Shown here in pieces: positions 6,594 through 14,422 of a stretch of DNA of 64,000 nucleotides. Location of the stretch: assembly GCA_050010595.1 (NCBI GenBank), contig JBEKKS010000003.1, forward strand, positions 1 through 64,000, written 5' to 3'. Source of the stretch: Palsa-513 sp050010595 (GTDB lineage Bacteria; Actinomycetota; Thermoleophilia; Solirubrobacterales; Solirubrobacteraceae). The first letter of the stretch is position 1. The number at the start of each line of letters is the position of its first letter. The translations under genes and the position numbers were made by a program. The notes under the pieces were generated by a model, which worked only from the letters and a program-made list of their open reading frames with translations, was not told where the DNA came from and ran no database searches.

Positions 6594-9197
6594 ATGCAGA
6601 TCTCTCGAGTGCCAAAAACGGCACTTGCCCTGCTGGTCCTTAGTGCGGCCGGCGCCGCTCCGCAAATCGGTTCCTCGCTGGCCAGCCAAACCGGTGGTAC
6701 CGGCAGCACCGGTACCACCGCCAACAGCGGGGCGAGTGGTCCGAGTGGTACGAGCGGCGCCACCGGCGTAACTGGCACGAGTGGCACGAGTGGCACGAGT
6801 GGCGTTACCGGCGTGAGCGGCACGAGCGGCGCCAGCGGCACGAGTGGCACGAGCGGCGTTACCGGCACGAGCGGCACGAGCGGCGACACCGGCAGCACGA
6901 CACCGATCGGAGCGAGCGGCAACACGGGCCCGACGACTAGCTCCACGGCGCCGACCGTGTCGACGACGACCGCTTCGAGCGGGGCCACGGGAACGAGCGG
7001 CACGACTGCCGCGAGCGGTGCGACGGGAACAACCGCCCCGGGCACGCTTACGCCCTCGATCACCTCGATCGATGCCCAGCCGACCACCGGTGCGACGCTC
7101 GTCGGGGGTGCCGGCGGCAGCGCGAAGGCCGGAGGTGCGCTCGCGCCTGCGCCGAGCCTCTTCTCTGCGGCGAATCCGCTCGCAGGCGTGCTGCCTGGGT
7201 CGGTGTTCGACCCGCTGGTGAACGCAGCGCTGTCCGCCGACGTCCCGCAGTATTACGTCGAGCACTTCGACGTGCCCGCTTTCCTGTTGCCGATCTACGA
7301 GTCGGCAGCGGCGGCCTACGACGTCCCGTGGCAGGTGCTGGCGGCGATCAACCAGGTCGAGACGAACTTCGGCAGCGACCTCAACGTCTCCTCAGCGGGC
7401 GCCGAGGGCTGGATGCAGTTCCTGCCGAGCACGTGGAAGGGCTACCACGTCGACGCGACGGGCTCGAGCGTCGCCGACCCCTACAACGCGGCCGACGCTA
7501 TCTTCGCGGCCGCGAAGTACCTGGCCGCCGCTGGCGCGGCCACGAACCTGCCGGCGGCGATCTTCGCCTACAACCATTCAGAGGCGTATGTGCAGTCGGT
7601 CCTGCTGCGCGCGGAGCTTCTAAGCGGCGTGCCGACCGGGCTCGTCAACTCCGTCAGCGAGCTCTCCGAAGGTCTGTTCCCAATCCAGCTGCGCTATCAC
7701 CCGAGCTACAAGAGCACAGCCGGGGGCGGCGGCTCTGCCGGCTCGACGAGCTCGAACAACGGCAAAGCCCCTGCTCCATCGGCGATTGCGGCTTCAGTCA
7801 AGGACACTGCACTCGGGCACGCGGCCGACTCGGCCAAGGTCTTCGCGTCGGCCCACGCGGCGGCAGTCGCGGTGCAGGATGGAACGATCGTCGCGATCGG
7901 CCACAACCGCAAGCTGGGCACCTATGTTCGCCTCAAGGACAGCTTCGGCAACGTCTACACCTATGGCAACCTCGCCTCGGTCGCGGCCTACCACCTGCTG
8001 CCCAAGCCGGAGAGCACGGCCGTGACAGGCTCGCTGGCTACCGCCGGCGAGCTGGCGACTGGCCCCGCACCGACCACGCCGGCGAGCGCGGGCCAGCAGA
8101 GTCCGGCCGGCATCGCGGCGACCGCCGCCGCGGAGGCGACAGCGAGCCAGCTTGCAGGTCAGCGAGGGTCGCAACCGAGCGGATCACGTACCGACGCTGG
8201 ACTCGAGTTCGCGAGCAGGAGCGGCCCGAATGCGCTGATCTTCGCGCCCGGCGCATTGCAGGCCGCGCCGCCGAGCAAGCACGTCCGCCGACAGTCGCTG
8301 CAGCGACGGCTTGTGGCGCGCTACTACACAAGCGCATTCGGCCTCCGGCGTACTCAGCTAGAGGCACGGGCAATGCGCGTCGGGTCACACGTACTCGCGG
8401 GAACGATCCTTGGCTACCTCGGCACCGGAAAGCCGCATCTGCTGTTCGAGCTGCGACCGGCCGGTGCCGGCGAGCGAGCGATCGACCCGCGCCCGTTCCT
8501 CGACGCTTGGACGCAGCTCGCAACGCTCGAGTTGCATCGCAGCGCGCTCGGTGAGCCGCTGTACGGACCCGACCTGACGGGCGCCGACGCCGGCCAGGCG
8601 CTTGCGATGAGCCAGATCGATCTCGAACGCGTGATCCTCGGCAATCAGCATCTACAGATAGCGCTATGCGAGCGACGCGCGATCGCGGCCGGCGACGTCG
8701 ACCGGCGCGTCCTCGCGACGATCGAGTTCCTCGTCGACCGCGGCTATGACCCGACGATTGCCGGCAACTGCACCCCGACATCGGCCGCAGCAAGCCTCAC
8801 CACTGCGGACAGCGTGACAGTCACAGCGCTGGACGGGCTCGCGATCGCCGGCCACACAAGCTCGGGCAGCGTGGCGGACAGCGCGGTGCGAGCGCTCGCG
8901 GCACTACCAGGCGCCGACGCGCCGAGCCAGATCGCGAGCTTCGAATCCGTCGCAGGAGCCGCCAACACCGTCACGAGCACAACCGATCCGGGGGCGATCG
9001 TGGTCTCTTTCACACCGCAGTCGAACCCGGTCGCGGTGGCCTCGACCGCGAGCGTGGCGGCCACGTTCAAGCTTGGCCCCACCCGCTGGGCTCAGCTCGA
9101 CGCAGACCTTCTGACGATTCGCGAGCCGCGCGTGCCGACGGTCATCTCGACCGTCGCCATTCGTAGCAGCGCCGCAGCAGCGGCCAAGACTCCGTAA
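6594..9197 (+). CDS. Secreted lytic transglycosylase with Gly-triplet linker and degenerate M23 region
   Basis: An 867-residue exported protein. A signal peptide (about 1-25) is followed by a Gly-x-y low-complexity tract (about 35-150), then an SLT-type transglycosylase domain: AAINQVETNFGSD with catalytic Glu near residue 256, GWMQFLPSTW, and FAYNHSEAYV. Further on, GTYVRLKDSFGNVYTYGNL and GKPHLLFELRP resemble the two halves of a LytM/M23 peptidase, but YGHL reads YGNL (Asn about 459) and HLH reads HLL (His about 615 kept), and the N-terminal HxxxD motif is missing. The M23 part is therefore probably non-catalytic. About 190 C-terminal residues are unrecognised. Likely remodels peptidoglycan. 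Confidence 0.85.
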   Translation: MQISRVPKTALALLVLSAAGAAPQIGSSLASQTGGTGSTGTTANSGASGPSGTSGATGVTGTSGTSGTSGVTGVSGTSGASGTSGTSGVTGTSGTSGDTGSTTPIGASGNTGPTTSSTAPTVSTTTASSGATGTSGTTAASGATGTTAPGTLTPSITSIDAQPTTGATLVGGAGGSAKAGGALAPAPSLFSAANPLAGVLPGSVFDPLVNAALSADVPQYYVEHFDVPAFLLPIYESAAAAYDVPWQVLAAINQVETNFGSDLNVSSAGAEGWMQFLPSTWKGYHVDATGSSVADPYNAADAIFAAAKYLAAAGAATNLPAAIFAYNHSEAYVQSVLLRAELLSGVPTGLVNSVSELSEGLFPIQLRYHPSYKSTAGGGGSAGSTSSNNGKAPAPSAIAASVKDTALGHAADSAKVFASAHAAAVAVQDGTIVAIGHNRKLGTYVRLKDSFGNVYTYGNLASVAAYHLLPKPESTAVTGSLATAGELATGPAPTTPASAGQQSPAGIAATAAAEATASQLAGQRGSQPSGSRTDAGLEFASRSGPNALIFAPGALQAAPPSKHVRRQSLQRRLVARYYTSAFGLRRTQLEARAMRVGSHVLAGTILGYLGTGKPHLLFELRPAGAGERAIDPRPFLDAWTQLATLELHRSALGEPLYGPDLTGADAGQALAMSQIDLERVILGNQHLQIALCERRAIAAGDVDRRVLATIEFLVDRGYDPTIAGNCTPTSAAASLTTADSVTVTALDGLAIAGHTSSGSVADSAVRALAALPGADAPSQIASFESVAGAANTVTSTTDPGAIVVSFTPQSNPVAVASTASVAATFKLGPTRWAQLDADLLTIREPRVPTVISTVAIRSSAAAAAKTP
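6690..7045 (+). repeat. In-gene tandem repeat encoding Gly-x-y triplets (SGT/TGT/TGV)
   Basis: Degenerate 9-bp units such as GGCACGAGT and GGCACGAGC are repeated many times and encode runs like SGTSGTSGVTGVSGTSGA. Glycine recurs every third residue over roughly 80-100 residues. The same composition appears in two other exported proteins of this window (16595-17464 and 36239-37090). Confidence 0.8.
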
Positions 9198-9243
9198 CGG
9201 AGGCGGCTTGACCGTTCCCTGCCGCTACCGGCGTTGGGGCCGG

Positions 9244-9873
9244 CTAGCGCCGTCGGTCGCGCAGCGAGATGCCCTCGAGCACGTGCGCAACCGTCTCGCA
9301 TGCGTCGACAGCAGCCTCGAGCGACTCGAAGATGTCGCGCCAGCGGATCACGACCATTGGATCCGTACCGCTGACGAAAAGCGATGCGACCGCGTCGCGA
9401 CGGATGCGGTCGCCCTCGTTCTCGAGCCGGTGAATCTCGACGAGGTGCGGCGCGAGCCCTGTGCCCGTGCGCAGGCAGCGCAGCGCGTGCGCGACCTGCT
9501 CGGCGGCGCCGACGAGCACGTCCGCCAGCTCGATGGCGGACTCCATCGTTGCCTCGACGGCGTAGAGCACGAGCGTGTCCCCGACCTGCTCGGAGTGGTC
9601 GACAATATCGTCGAGCGCTGTCGCAAGCCGGTAGCCGTCGGCGGCATCGAACGGAGCACGCACCCGCCGCGTGCCGTTCAGGCGATGGATCAGGTCGTGT
9701 GTGATCCGGTCGCCCTCCTGCTCGCACAAGCGCAGATCCTGGGAGAGCGTCGCGCGCTCCGGGTAGTCCGCGAGCAGATCACGCAGCAACAGCGTCGTGC
9801 GCTGTACGTTGCGCCCCGCCTCCTCCACGAGGCCGAGCAACTGCTCGTCCGGGGCCTTACGCCAGTGCACCAT
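9244..9873 (-). CDS. DUF47/PhoU-like phosphate transport accessory protein
   Basis: A 209-residue all-helical cytoplasmic protein with the DUF47 pattern: CEQEGDRITHDLIHRLN in the first half and HRLENEGDRIRRDAV in the second, two E-x-x-x-D/E-type metal-binding helices. Members usually partner a Pit phosphate permease, but no pit gene is in the window. It faces the orphan PhoB-type regulator across a 115-base gap holding PHO-box-like repeats, which could serve both genes. Confidence 0.88.
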   Translation of the reverse strand: MVHWRKAPDEQLLGLVEEAGRNVQRTTLLLRDLLADYPERATLSQDLRLCEQEGDRITHDLIHRLNGTRRVRAPFDAADGYRLATALDDIVDHSEQVGDTLVLYAVEATMESAIELADVLVGAAEQVAHALRCLRTGTGLAPHLVEIHRLENEGDRIRRDAVASLFVSGTDPMVVIRWRDIFESLEAAVDACETVAHVLEGISLRDRRR

Positions 9874-9913
9874 GGCGAACCAGCCTAGTTGCAGTCGGGG
9901 AGCGAGTAGGTTT

Positions 9914-9957
9914 TTTCACGACTTGTTCACCGCTGCGTCACGGCATCTTAACCCTTG
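9914..9957 (+). promoter_or_regulatory. PHO-box-like array of four 11-nt direct repeats
   Basis: Four adjacent units align: TTTCACGACTT (9914-9924), GTTCACCGCTG (9925-9935), CGTCACGGCAT (9936-9946), CTTAACCCTTG (9947-9957). Positions 3-6 read TCAC, TCAC, TCAC, TAAC. This is the layout of PhoP operators in Streptomyces. It ends 31 bases before the orphan regulator start, between two phosphate-linked genes transcribed outward. Confidence 0.6.
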
Positions 9958-9988
9958 ACCGCAGACTACGCGGGAGGCTGGTCCGGCA

Positions 9989-10417
9989 ATGGTCGAACAT
10001 GCGGACGATCAGCGCATCCGCTTCGAGGGCATCGAGATCCGCCCGTCAGAGGGCCTCGTGCTGGCCGGCGGTCATGCGCTCACACTGTCCGTGCGGGAGT
10101 TCCAGCTGCTGCTTGCAATGGTCGACAGGGCCGGCGGGATCGTGCGGCGCGACGAACTCTGTCGCGCCGTCTGGCAACGCGAGCTGCGGCCCGGTGACCG
10201 CTCCGTCGACGTCTATGTGAGCAAGCTGCGTGCGAAGCTCGAGACGGCCTCCCCAGGACGCCAATTCATCCACACGCATCCCGGGTTCGGCTACCGTTTC
10301 CAGCCCGAGCTTTTACGAGATATTGACAACGGCGCAGCCCACAGTGCCGAAACTGGGGGCGCCACGGCTGCCGGTATCTCGCCGATCGGGACCGCCCGCC
10401 GCGCGGCGAACGCGTAG
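9989..10417 (+). CDS. Orphan PhoB/OmpR-type winged-helix DNA-binding protein, no receiver domain
   Basis: 142 residues. The centre is a trans_reg_C winged helix: LSVREFQLLLAMVDRAGGIVRR, then DRSVDVYVSKLRAKLE (recognition helix region) and FIHTHPGFGYRF (wing). No phospho-acceptor domain precedes it, so it cannot be a standard two-component regulator. The Shine-Dalgarno-like GGGAGG at 9972-9977 supports ATG 9989. It lies between the PHO-box array and phoU, 37 bases before the latter. It may compete with the full-length regulator at 11288 for the same sites; that is inference. Confidence 0.85.
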   Translation: MVEHADDQRIRFEGIEIRPSEGLVLAGGHALTLSVREFQLLLAMVDRAGGIVRRDELCRAVWQRELRPGDRSVDVYVSKLRAKLETASPGRQFIHTHPGFGYRFQPELLRDIDNGAAHSAETGGATAAGISPIGTARRAANA

Positions 10418-10454
10418 CCTTCTCAGCGACAGCAACAACAGCGAATCGAGGACC

Positions 10455-11165
10455 ATGGCAACGTCATCATCTGCCCAGTCACACGCAGCGCGGGCTCATT
10501 TCCAGGACGAGCTGCGCGAGCTGGAGGAGCGGACGCTGGGCGGACTCGACCTCGTGCTCGAGCAGCTCGATCGCAGCCTCGAGGCTGTCGCGCATCAGGA
10601 TGTGGAGCTTGCAGCGATCGTGATCCACGACGACGACCGGGTTGACGGACGCTATTTGGAGATCCATCAGAACGTTCTCTCGCTACTGGCGCGTCAGACC
10701 CCCGTGGCCGGGGATCTGCGAACTGTCGCTGCGTTGCTGCACGTGATCCGCAACGTCGAGCGGATGGGCGATCAGTGCGTCAATATCTGCAAGCTGCTGC
10801 CGCTATCGGGCAACGAACCGCCCACCCGGCCCGAGATCCTCGCGAAGATCGCGAGGATGGGCGAGGTGGTGCGCTCGGAGGTCACCCAGGCTCAGCGCGC
10901 GTTCGCCGAGCGTGACGTCGATGTGGCTCAGGACCTAGTGCGCCAGGACGTCGAGGTCAACCAACTGCAGCGTGACATCTTCCAGATGGCTGTCGCCGTC
11001 GGCGATGACATCGATACGCGTGAGTGGGCGATGTGCATGACGCTCGTCGCACGCGCGCTCGAGCGGGTCGGCGACAACGCGGTCGACATCGGCGAGCAGA
11101 CGGCATTCGTCGTCACAGGGCTGTTCCGCGAGTTCTCCGCCGAATCGTCGACGCCACCGGCGTAG
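10455..11165 (+). CDS. phoU: Phosphate signalling protein PhoU
   Basis: 236 residues, helical, with two PhoU repeats: ARQTPVAGDLRTVAALLHVIRNVERMGDQ in the first and MTLVARALERVGDNAVDIGEQ in the second, including the two E-R-x-G-D-x metal-binding motifs. Known members link the Pst transporter to the PhoR/PhoB-type sensor and repress the regulon in phosphate sufficiency. ATG 10455 is chosen because a longer frame would run back through the preceding gene; GAGGA lies just upstream. It is downstream of the orphan regulator in the same direction. Confidence 0.92.
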   Translation: MATSSSAQSHAARAHFQDELRELEERTLGGLDLVLEQLDRSLEAVAHQDVELAAIVIHDDDRVDGRYLEIHQNVLSLLARQTPVAGDLRTVAALLHVIRNVERMGDQCVNICKLLPLSGNEPPTRPEILAKIARMGEVVRSEVTQAQRAFAERDVDVAQDLVRQDVEVNQLQRDIFQMAVAVGDDIDTREWAMCMTLVARALERVGDNAVDIGEQTAFVVTGLFREFSAESSTPPA

Positions 11166-11177
11166 CCGTAGCACGAG

Positions 11178-11202
11178 GCGGCTCGCTAGTGCGAGAAGCC
11201 GC
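11178..11202 (+). terminator. Possible hairpin terminator after phoU
   Basis: GCGGCTCGC and GCGAGAAGCCGC form an imperfect stem closed by a TAGT loop. It begins 12 bases after the phoU stop. No U tract follows. Confidence 0.4.
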
Positions 11203-11214
11203 TCAGTGCGGCGC

Positions 11215-11236
11215 AACCTGTGAACATCGTGTTACC
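11215..11236 (-). promoter_or_regulatory. PHO-box-like repeat, reverse orientation, upstream of the response regulator
   Basis: Read on the minus strand, GGTAACACGAT (11236-11226) is followed directly by GTTCACAGGTT (11225-11215), again two 11-nt units with TAAC and TCAC at positions 3-6. It lies 52 bases before the regulator ATG, so it could mediate autoregulation. Confidence 0.45.
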
Positions 11237-11287
11237 TGCGCTCGCGCGCTCGCGACGACCCTCCTTGCAGCACTAGAATCTGCCCAG

Positions 11288-12124
11288 ATGACAGAGCACG
11301 CTTCTGCGAGCGCGATGCTCAAAGGCGAAGTGATGACCATTGAGCCGGCGCCCGTGGCACTCAGGGTCGCGGTCCTCGACCGCGATTCGGGATTCCTTCA
11401 GGTGCTCGACAAGCGACTCGAGCGAATCGGCTGGGAGCGGCGCGTCCTCGGATCCTCCGTCTCGCCCCAGGCGATCGTGCCGATGCGACTCGGCGCCGTC
11501 ATCGTCGATCTCGCGGTGCTCGGGCCGAGCTGCTGGGAGTGGCTCGAGCGGGTCTGCAACGAGCTGCCGGAGCTCCCGGTCGTCGTGTGTACCGGCTCTT
11601 CGACGGTCGCGCAACGTGTTCGCGGGCTGCGGCTCGGTGCCGATGACTGGCTGACGAAGCCGTGCCACCCGGAGGAGCTGATCGCGCGCGTCGAGGCAGT
11701 CGTCCGTCGCCGCCGGCGCCTCGAATCGCCGCAGGACAGCCTGCCGATCCTGGCGGGCGAGGTCGAGATCCATCGCGATCAGTACCAGGCCTTCGTCGAG
11801 GGGTCGAGCCTCGATCTCACGCGGCGCGAGTTCGAGCTGATCGAGCTACTCGCCGGATCGGGCGGGCGCGTGCTCGAACGCGAGTTCATCTACCAGCGCC
11901 TGTGGGGTTACTCGATGGTCCGTGGCGATCGCTCGGTTGACGTGTTCGTGCGCAAGCTGCGCCAGAAGCTCGAGCGGGTTTCGCCCGAGTGGCGCTACAT
12001 CCACACGCACTTCGGCATCGGCTACCGCTTTGCCGCCGAGCCGGTCGACAGCGCAGCGCACGAGCTTGCCCCCCTGGACCCGCTCTCAGTGCCCCGCGAC
12101 GAGCTCGATCTCGCGCGGACGTAG
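11288..12124 (+). CDS. PhoB/PhoP-family response regulator
   Basis: 278 residues. The N-terminal receiver has the acidic pocket in VAVLDRDSG, phospho-acceptor Asp in VIVDLAVL (about residue 74), the Thr in VVVCTGSS and the Lys in DDWLTKP. The C-terminal winged helix shows LTRREFELIELL, DRSVDVFVRKLRQKLE and YIHTHFGIGYRF. No sensor kinase gene is nearby, so PhoR must be elsewhere if this is the Pho regulator. The C terminus overlaps the convergent sixA gene by 39 bases. Alternative starts at 11318 and 11333 would remove only a non-conserved leader. Confidence 0.88.
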   Translation: MTEHASASAMLKGEVMTIEPAPVALRVAVLDRDSGFLQVLDKRLERIGWERRVLGSSVSPQAIVPMRLGAVIVDLAVLGPSCWEWLERVCNELPELPVVVCTGSSTVAQRVRGLRLGADDWLTKPCHPEELIARVEAVVRRRRRLESPQDSLPILAGEVEIHRDQYQAFVEGSSLDLTRREFELIELLAGSGGRVLEREFIYQRLWGYSMVRGDRSVDVFVRKLRQKLERVSPEWRYIHTHFGIGYRFAAEPVDSAAHELAPLDPLSVPRDELDLART

Positions 12125-12556
12125 CAGCGCAAGCAGCTCGCCGTGGCCGCCGCCGAGACGGATCGCAGCGAGCCCGCCCTTCTTCATTGCCACATGCGCG
12201 CCGGTGAGATCGCCGATCAAGCGCGAGAAGTCGGGCTCGTGCCCGACGAGCAGCTGCGCCCGATCCTCGCTGCCGGCAGCCACCAGCTCGAGTGCGCTGT
12301 CGAGGGAGAAGTCGCCTCCGAGCGGCGCGTACACGACCGGCTCGATGCCGAGCTCCCTGCAGGCAATTCGCGCGGTGTCGAGCGCACGTACGCGCGGGCT
12401 GGTGAGCGCGTGCTCGAGCTCGACGCCGAGCCGGGCAAACGCTCGTCCGACGTTGCGCGCTTGACGTTCGCCCCGCTGCGTCAGAGGCCGGTCGAAGTCC
12501 GATGTGCGGGCCTCCTGCGCATCACCATGGCGCAGCAGCCAGAGTGTTTTTGCCAT
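12086..12556 (-). CDS. sixA: SixA-type phosphohistidine phosphatase
   Basis: 156 residues of the histidine phosphatase superfamily. LWLLRHGDA near residue 5 has the catalytic RHG, TSPRVRALDTA carries the phosphate-pocket Arg, and LLVGHEPDFS carries the second catalytic His. Small size matches SixA, which removes phosphate from histidine of phosphotransfer proteins. It is divergent from ppx with only 24 bases between them. Placement in a phosphate/polyphosphate island is suggestive but the substrate is not readable. Confidence 0.88.
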   Translation of the reverse strand: MAKTLWLLRHGDAQEARTSDFDRPLTQRGERQARNVGRAFARLGVELEHALTSPRVRALDTARIACRELGIEPVVYAPLGGDFSLDSALELVAAGSEDRAQLLVGHEPDFSRLIGDLTGAHVAMKKGGLAAIRLGGGHGELLALLRPREIELVAGH

Positions 12557-12580
12557 TCGCCCAGGCTATAGCCTGAAGCC

Positions 12581-13471
12581 GTGGTCTGTGCCTGCATCGA
12601 CATCGGCTCCAACACGACGCGCCTGCTCGTCGCCGAGCCGGCCGACGGGCGGATCCGAGAGCTGCTGCGCCAGCGAGCATTCACGCGGATCGGCAAGGGG
12701 CTCGCGCATGACGACTCGATCCCGCGGCGCAAGATCGCGGAGGTGGTCGATGTCGTCGCAACCCAGGTCCGCGTCGCGCGCGAGCTCGGCAGCGAGACGA
12801 TTCGCGCGGTAGCCACCGCAGCGATCCGCGACGCCGCAAACCAGGACGAGCTGACGGCGGCGATCACGGCGCGCTGCGGCCTCGAGATCGATGTACTGAC
12901 CGACGAGGAGGAGGCGCGCCTAGCGTTCGTCGGTGCGACGAGCGCGCTCGATCATCCACCGGACGGCGACATCGCCGTCGTCGACGTCGGCGGAGCATCC
13001 TCGGAGATCGCTATTGGCACCAATGCCGGCGGCGTCCGCGTGAGCTCGTCTTTCCGGGTCGGCTCGGGCATGCTCGCCGACGCCTACATCCACTCGGACC
13101 CGCCGTCGATCGGCGATCTCGCCCAACTGCGAGCGCATGTCGCGGGCACGTTCGAGGGATTCGTCCTGCCGACCCCGGAGCTTGCGGTCGCGGTCGGCGG
13201 CAGCGCCACGTCCCTGCGTAGGCTGGTGGGCAACCTGCTTGATCACGAATCGCTGGAGCGTGGGCTGCGGATCCTCGCGTCGACGCCCAGCGACCGCGTC
13301 GCTCGCTCGGTCGAGATCGAGGCAGAGCGGGTCCGCTTGCTACCCGCCGGGCTGCTGATCCTCGAGGAGATCGGCGATCGTCTCGGTCGACCGCTCGGGG
13401 TTGGACGAGGAGGGTTGCGCGAAGGCGTGATCGTAGACATGCTGATAACGGCCGGGTGGGGTGCGAAATGA
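12581..13471 (+). CDS. ppx: Exopolyphosphatase/GppA family phosphatase
   Basis: 296 residues of the ASKHA fold. Motifs: CIDIGSNTTRLLV (phosphate 1 loop), RAVATAAIRDA, VVDVGGASSEIAIG (phosphate 2 loop) and AVGGSATSLR. Predicted to shorten polyphosphate or hydrolyse pppGpp. The length is that of the short actinobacterial Ppx type lacking the C-terminal HD region. GTG start at 12581. It is followed with overlap by the split CHAD genes and then ppk, so polyphosphate breakdown, binding and synthesis lie in one transcription unit. Confidence 0.9.
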   Translation: MVCACIDIGSNTTRLLVAEPADGRIRELLRQRAFTRIGKGLAHDDSIPRRKIAEVVDVVATQVRVARELGSETIRAVATAAIRDAANQDELTAAITARCGLEIDVLTDEEEARLAFVGATSALDHPPDGDIAVVDVGGASSEIAIGTNAGGVRVSSSFRVGSGMLADAYIHSDPPSIGDLAQLRAHVAGTFEGFVLPTPELAVAVGGSATSLRRLVGNLLDHESLERGLRILASTPSDRVARSVEIEAERVRLLPAGLLILEEIGDRLGRPLGVGRGGLREGVIVDMLITAGWGAK

Positions 13472-13934
13472 GCGCCAAGTGAGCACGATCGAGCTGAGCA
13501 CAGACCAGTCCTACGCAGAAGCGGCACGCGCCGTCATCGCTGCCCGTGCCGACGACGTGTTCGCCCGCGACCTCGAGCGAGTGCTCGATCCCGACCAGCC
13601 CGAGGGCGTCCACAAGATGCGCGTCGCGACCAGGCGCCTGCGCGCCGCGCTCGAGATCTTCGGTCCGGCGTTCCCCGCCAAGCGCCTGGCGGACGCGCTG
13701 TCGGAGGTGAAGCTGCTTGCCGGCGCGCTCGGCGAGCGGCGCGACTGCGACGTACAGATCGAGTTGCTCGAGTCGATCCGCCGTGACGCGCGCCGCATCG
13801 AACGGCATGCGGTCGATGCACTGATAGCCGAGCTTCGTCGCGACCAGCACGCGGCCAACGCGCATCTCGTCGTCGCACTCGAGCACACCAAGGATGCCCG
13901 CCTGGCACGGCGCCTGCGGAGGCTTGCGTCATGA
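13461..13934 (+). CDS. CHAD domain, N-terminal half, as a separate protein
   Basis: 157 residues from GTG 13461 (GTG 13479 is an alternative). VHKMRVATRRLRAALEIFG is the first signature helix of a CHAD domain, with the conserved His and the basic residues thought to bind polyphosphate; GERRDCDVQIELL follows as in family members. A normal CHAD domain is 250-300 residues with two such helical bundles. This gene encodes only the first and stops in an ATGA overlap with the next gene, which encodes the second. The start overlaps the ppx end. Confidence 0.82.
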   Translation: MRNERQVSTIELSTDQSYAEAARAVIAARADDVFARDLERVLDPDQPEGVHKMRVATRRLRAALEIFGPAFPAKRLADALSEVKLLAGALGERRDCDVQIELLESIRRDARRIERHAVDALIAELRRDQHAANAHLVVALEHTKDARLARRLRRLAS

Positions 13935-14410
13935 AGGCCGCGGCGGTCCCCGGACTCAGCGCGGAGATGCCGCTCGCGGCCGCGGCGCGGTGCATCGTCG
14001 CCGCCCGCGCCGGCGAGCTCTTCGGCTTCTCCGCGGCAGCACTCGACGAGCGCAACAAGGAGTCGTTGCATGACATGCGGATCGCCGCGAAACGCCTGCG
14101 CTACGTGCTCGAGCTGATCGGCTTCGCGATCGGCGAGGTGGCTGTGGAGGCCGAGCTGTGTGCCCGCGAGCTACAAACCCTGATCGGCGAGATCCACGAT
14201 CACGACGTGCTGATCGCCCGGATCGAGTCCCCGACAGCCGCGAGTCCCGGCCGCGGCGCTCGCAGGCTTGCGCTGCGGCTGCACAGCCGGCGCGACGCGC
14301 TGTTCATCAAGTTCGCCGCCCTGTGGGCGACGATCGAGGAACGCGGGCTGCACGCGCGAATCGTTGCAGCAACAAGTCTTTCACCGAGCAGCGTCGAATC
14401 AGGCGCATAA
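13931..14410 (+). CDS. CHAD domain, C-terminal half, as a separate protein
   Basis: 159 residues starting at the ATG of the ATGA overlap. LHDMRIAAKRLRYVLELIG is the second CHAD signature helix, and LIGEIHDHDVLIARI matches the conserved aspartate region downstream. Together with the preceding gene it rebuilds a full-length CHAD domain. Stop-start coupling suggests the halves are made together and assemble; a single-base sequencing or assembly error joining the two cannot be ruled out. ppk follows within 12 bases. Confidence 0.82.
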   Translation: MKAAAVPGLSAEMPLAAAARCIVAARAGELFGFSAAALDERNKESLHDMRIAAKRLRYVLELIGFAIGEVAVEAELCARELQTLIGEIHDHDVLIARIESPTAASPGRGARRLALRLHSRRDALFIKFAALWATIEERGLHARIVAATSLSPSSVESGA

Positions 14411-14422
14411 TTGACCAAGTGG

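Noticed and set aside
6690..7045. CRISPR-like or satellite repeat array
   Set aside because: Units are short, degenerate, without spacers, and stay in frame within one coding sequence.
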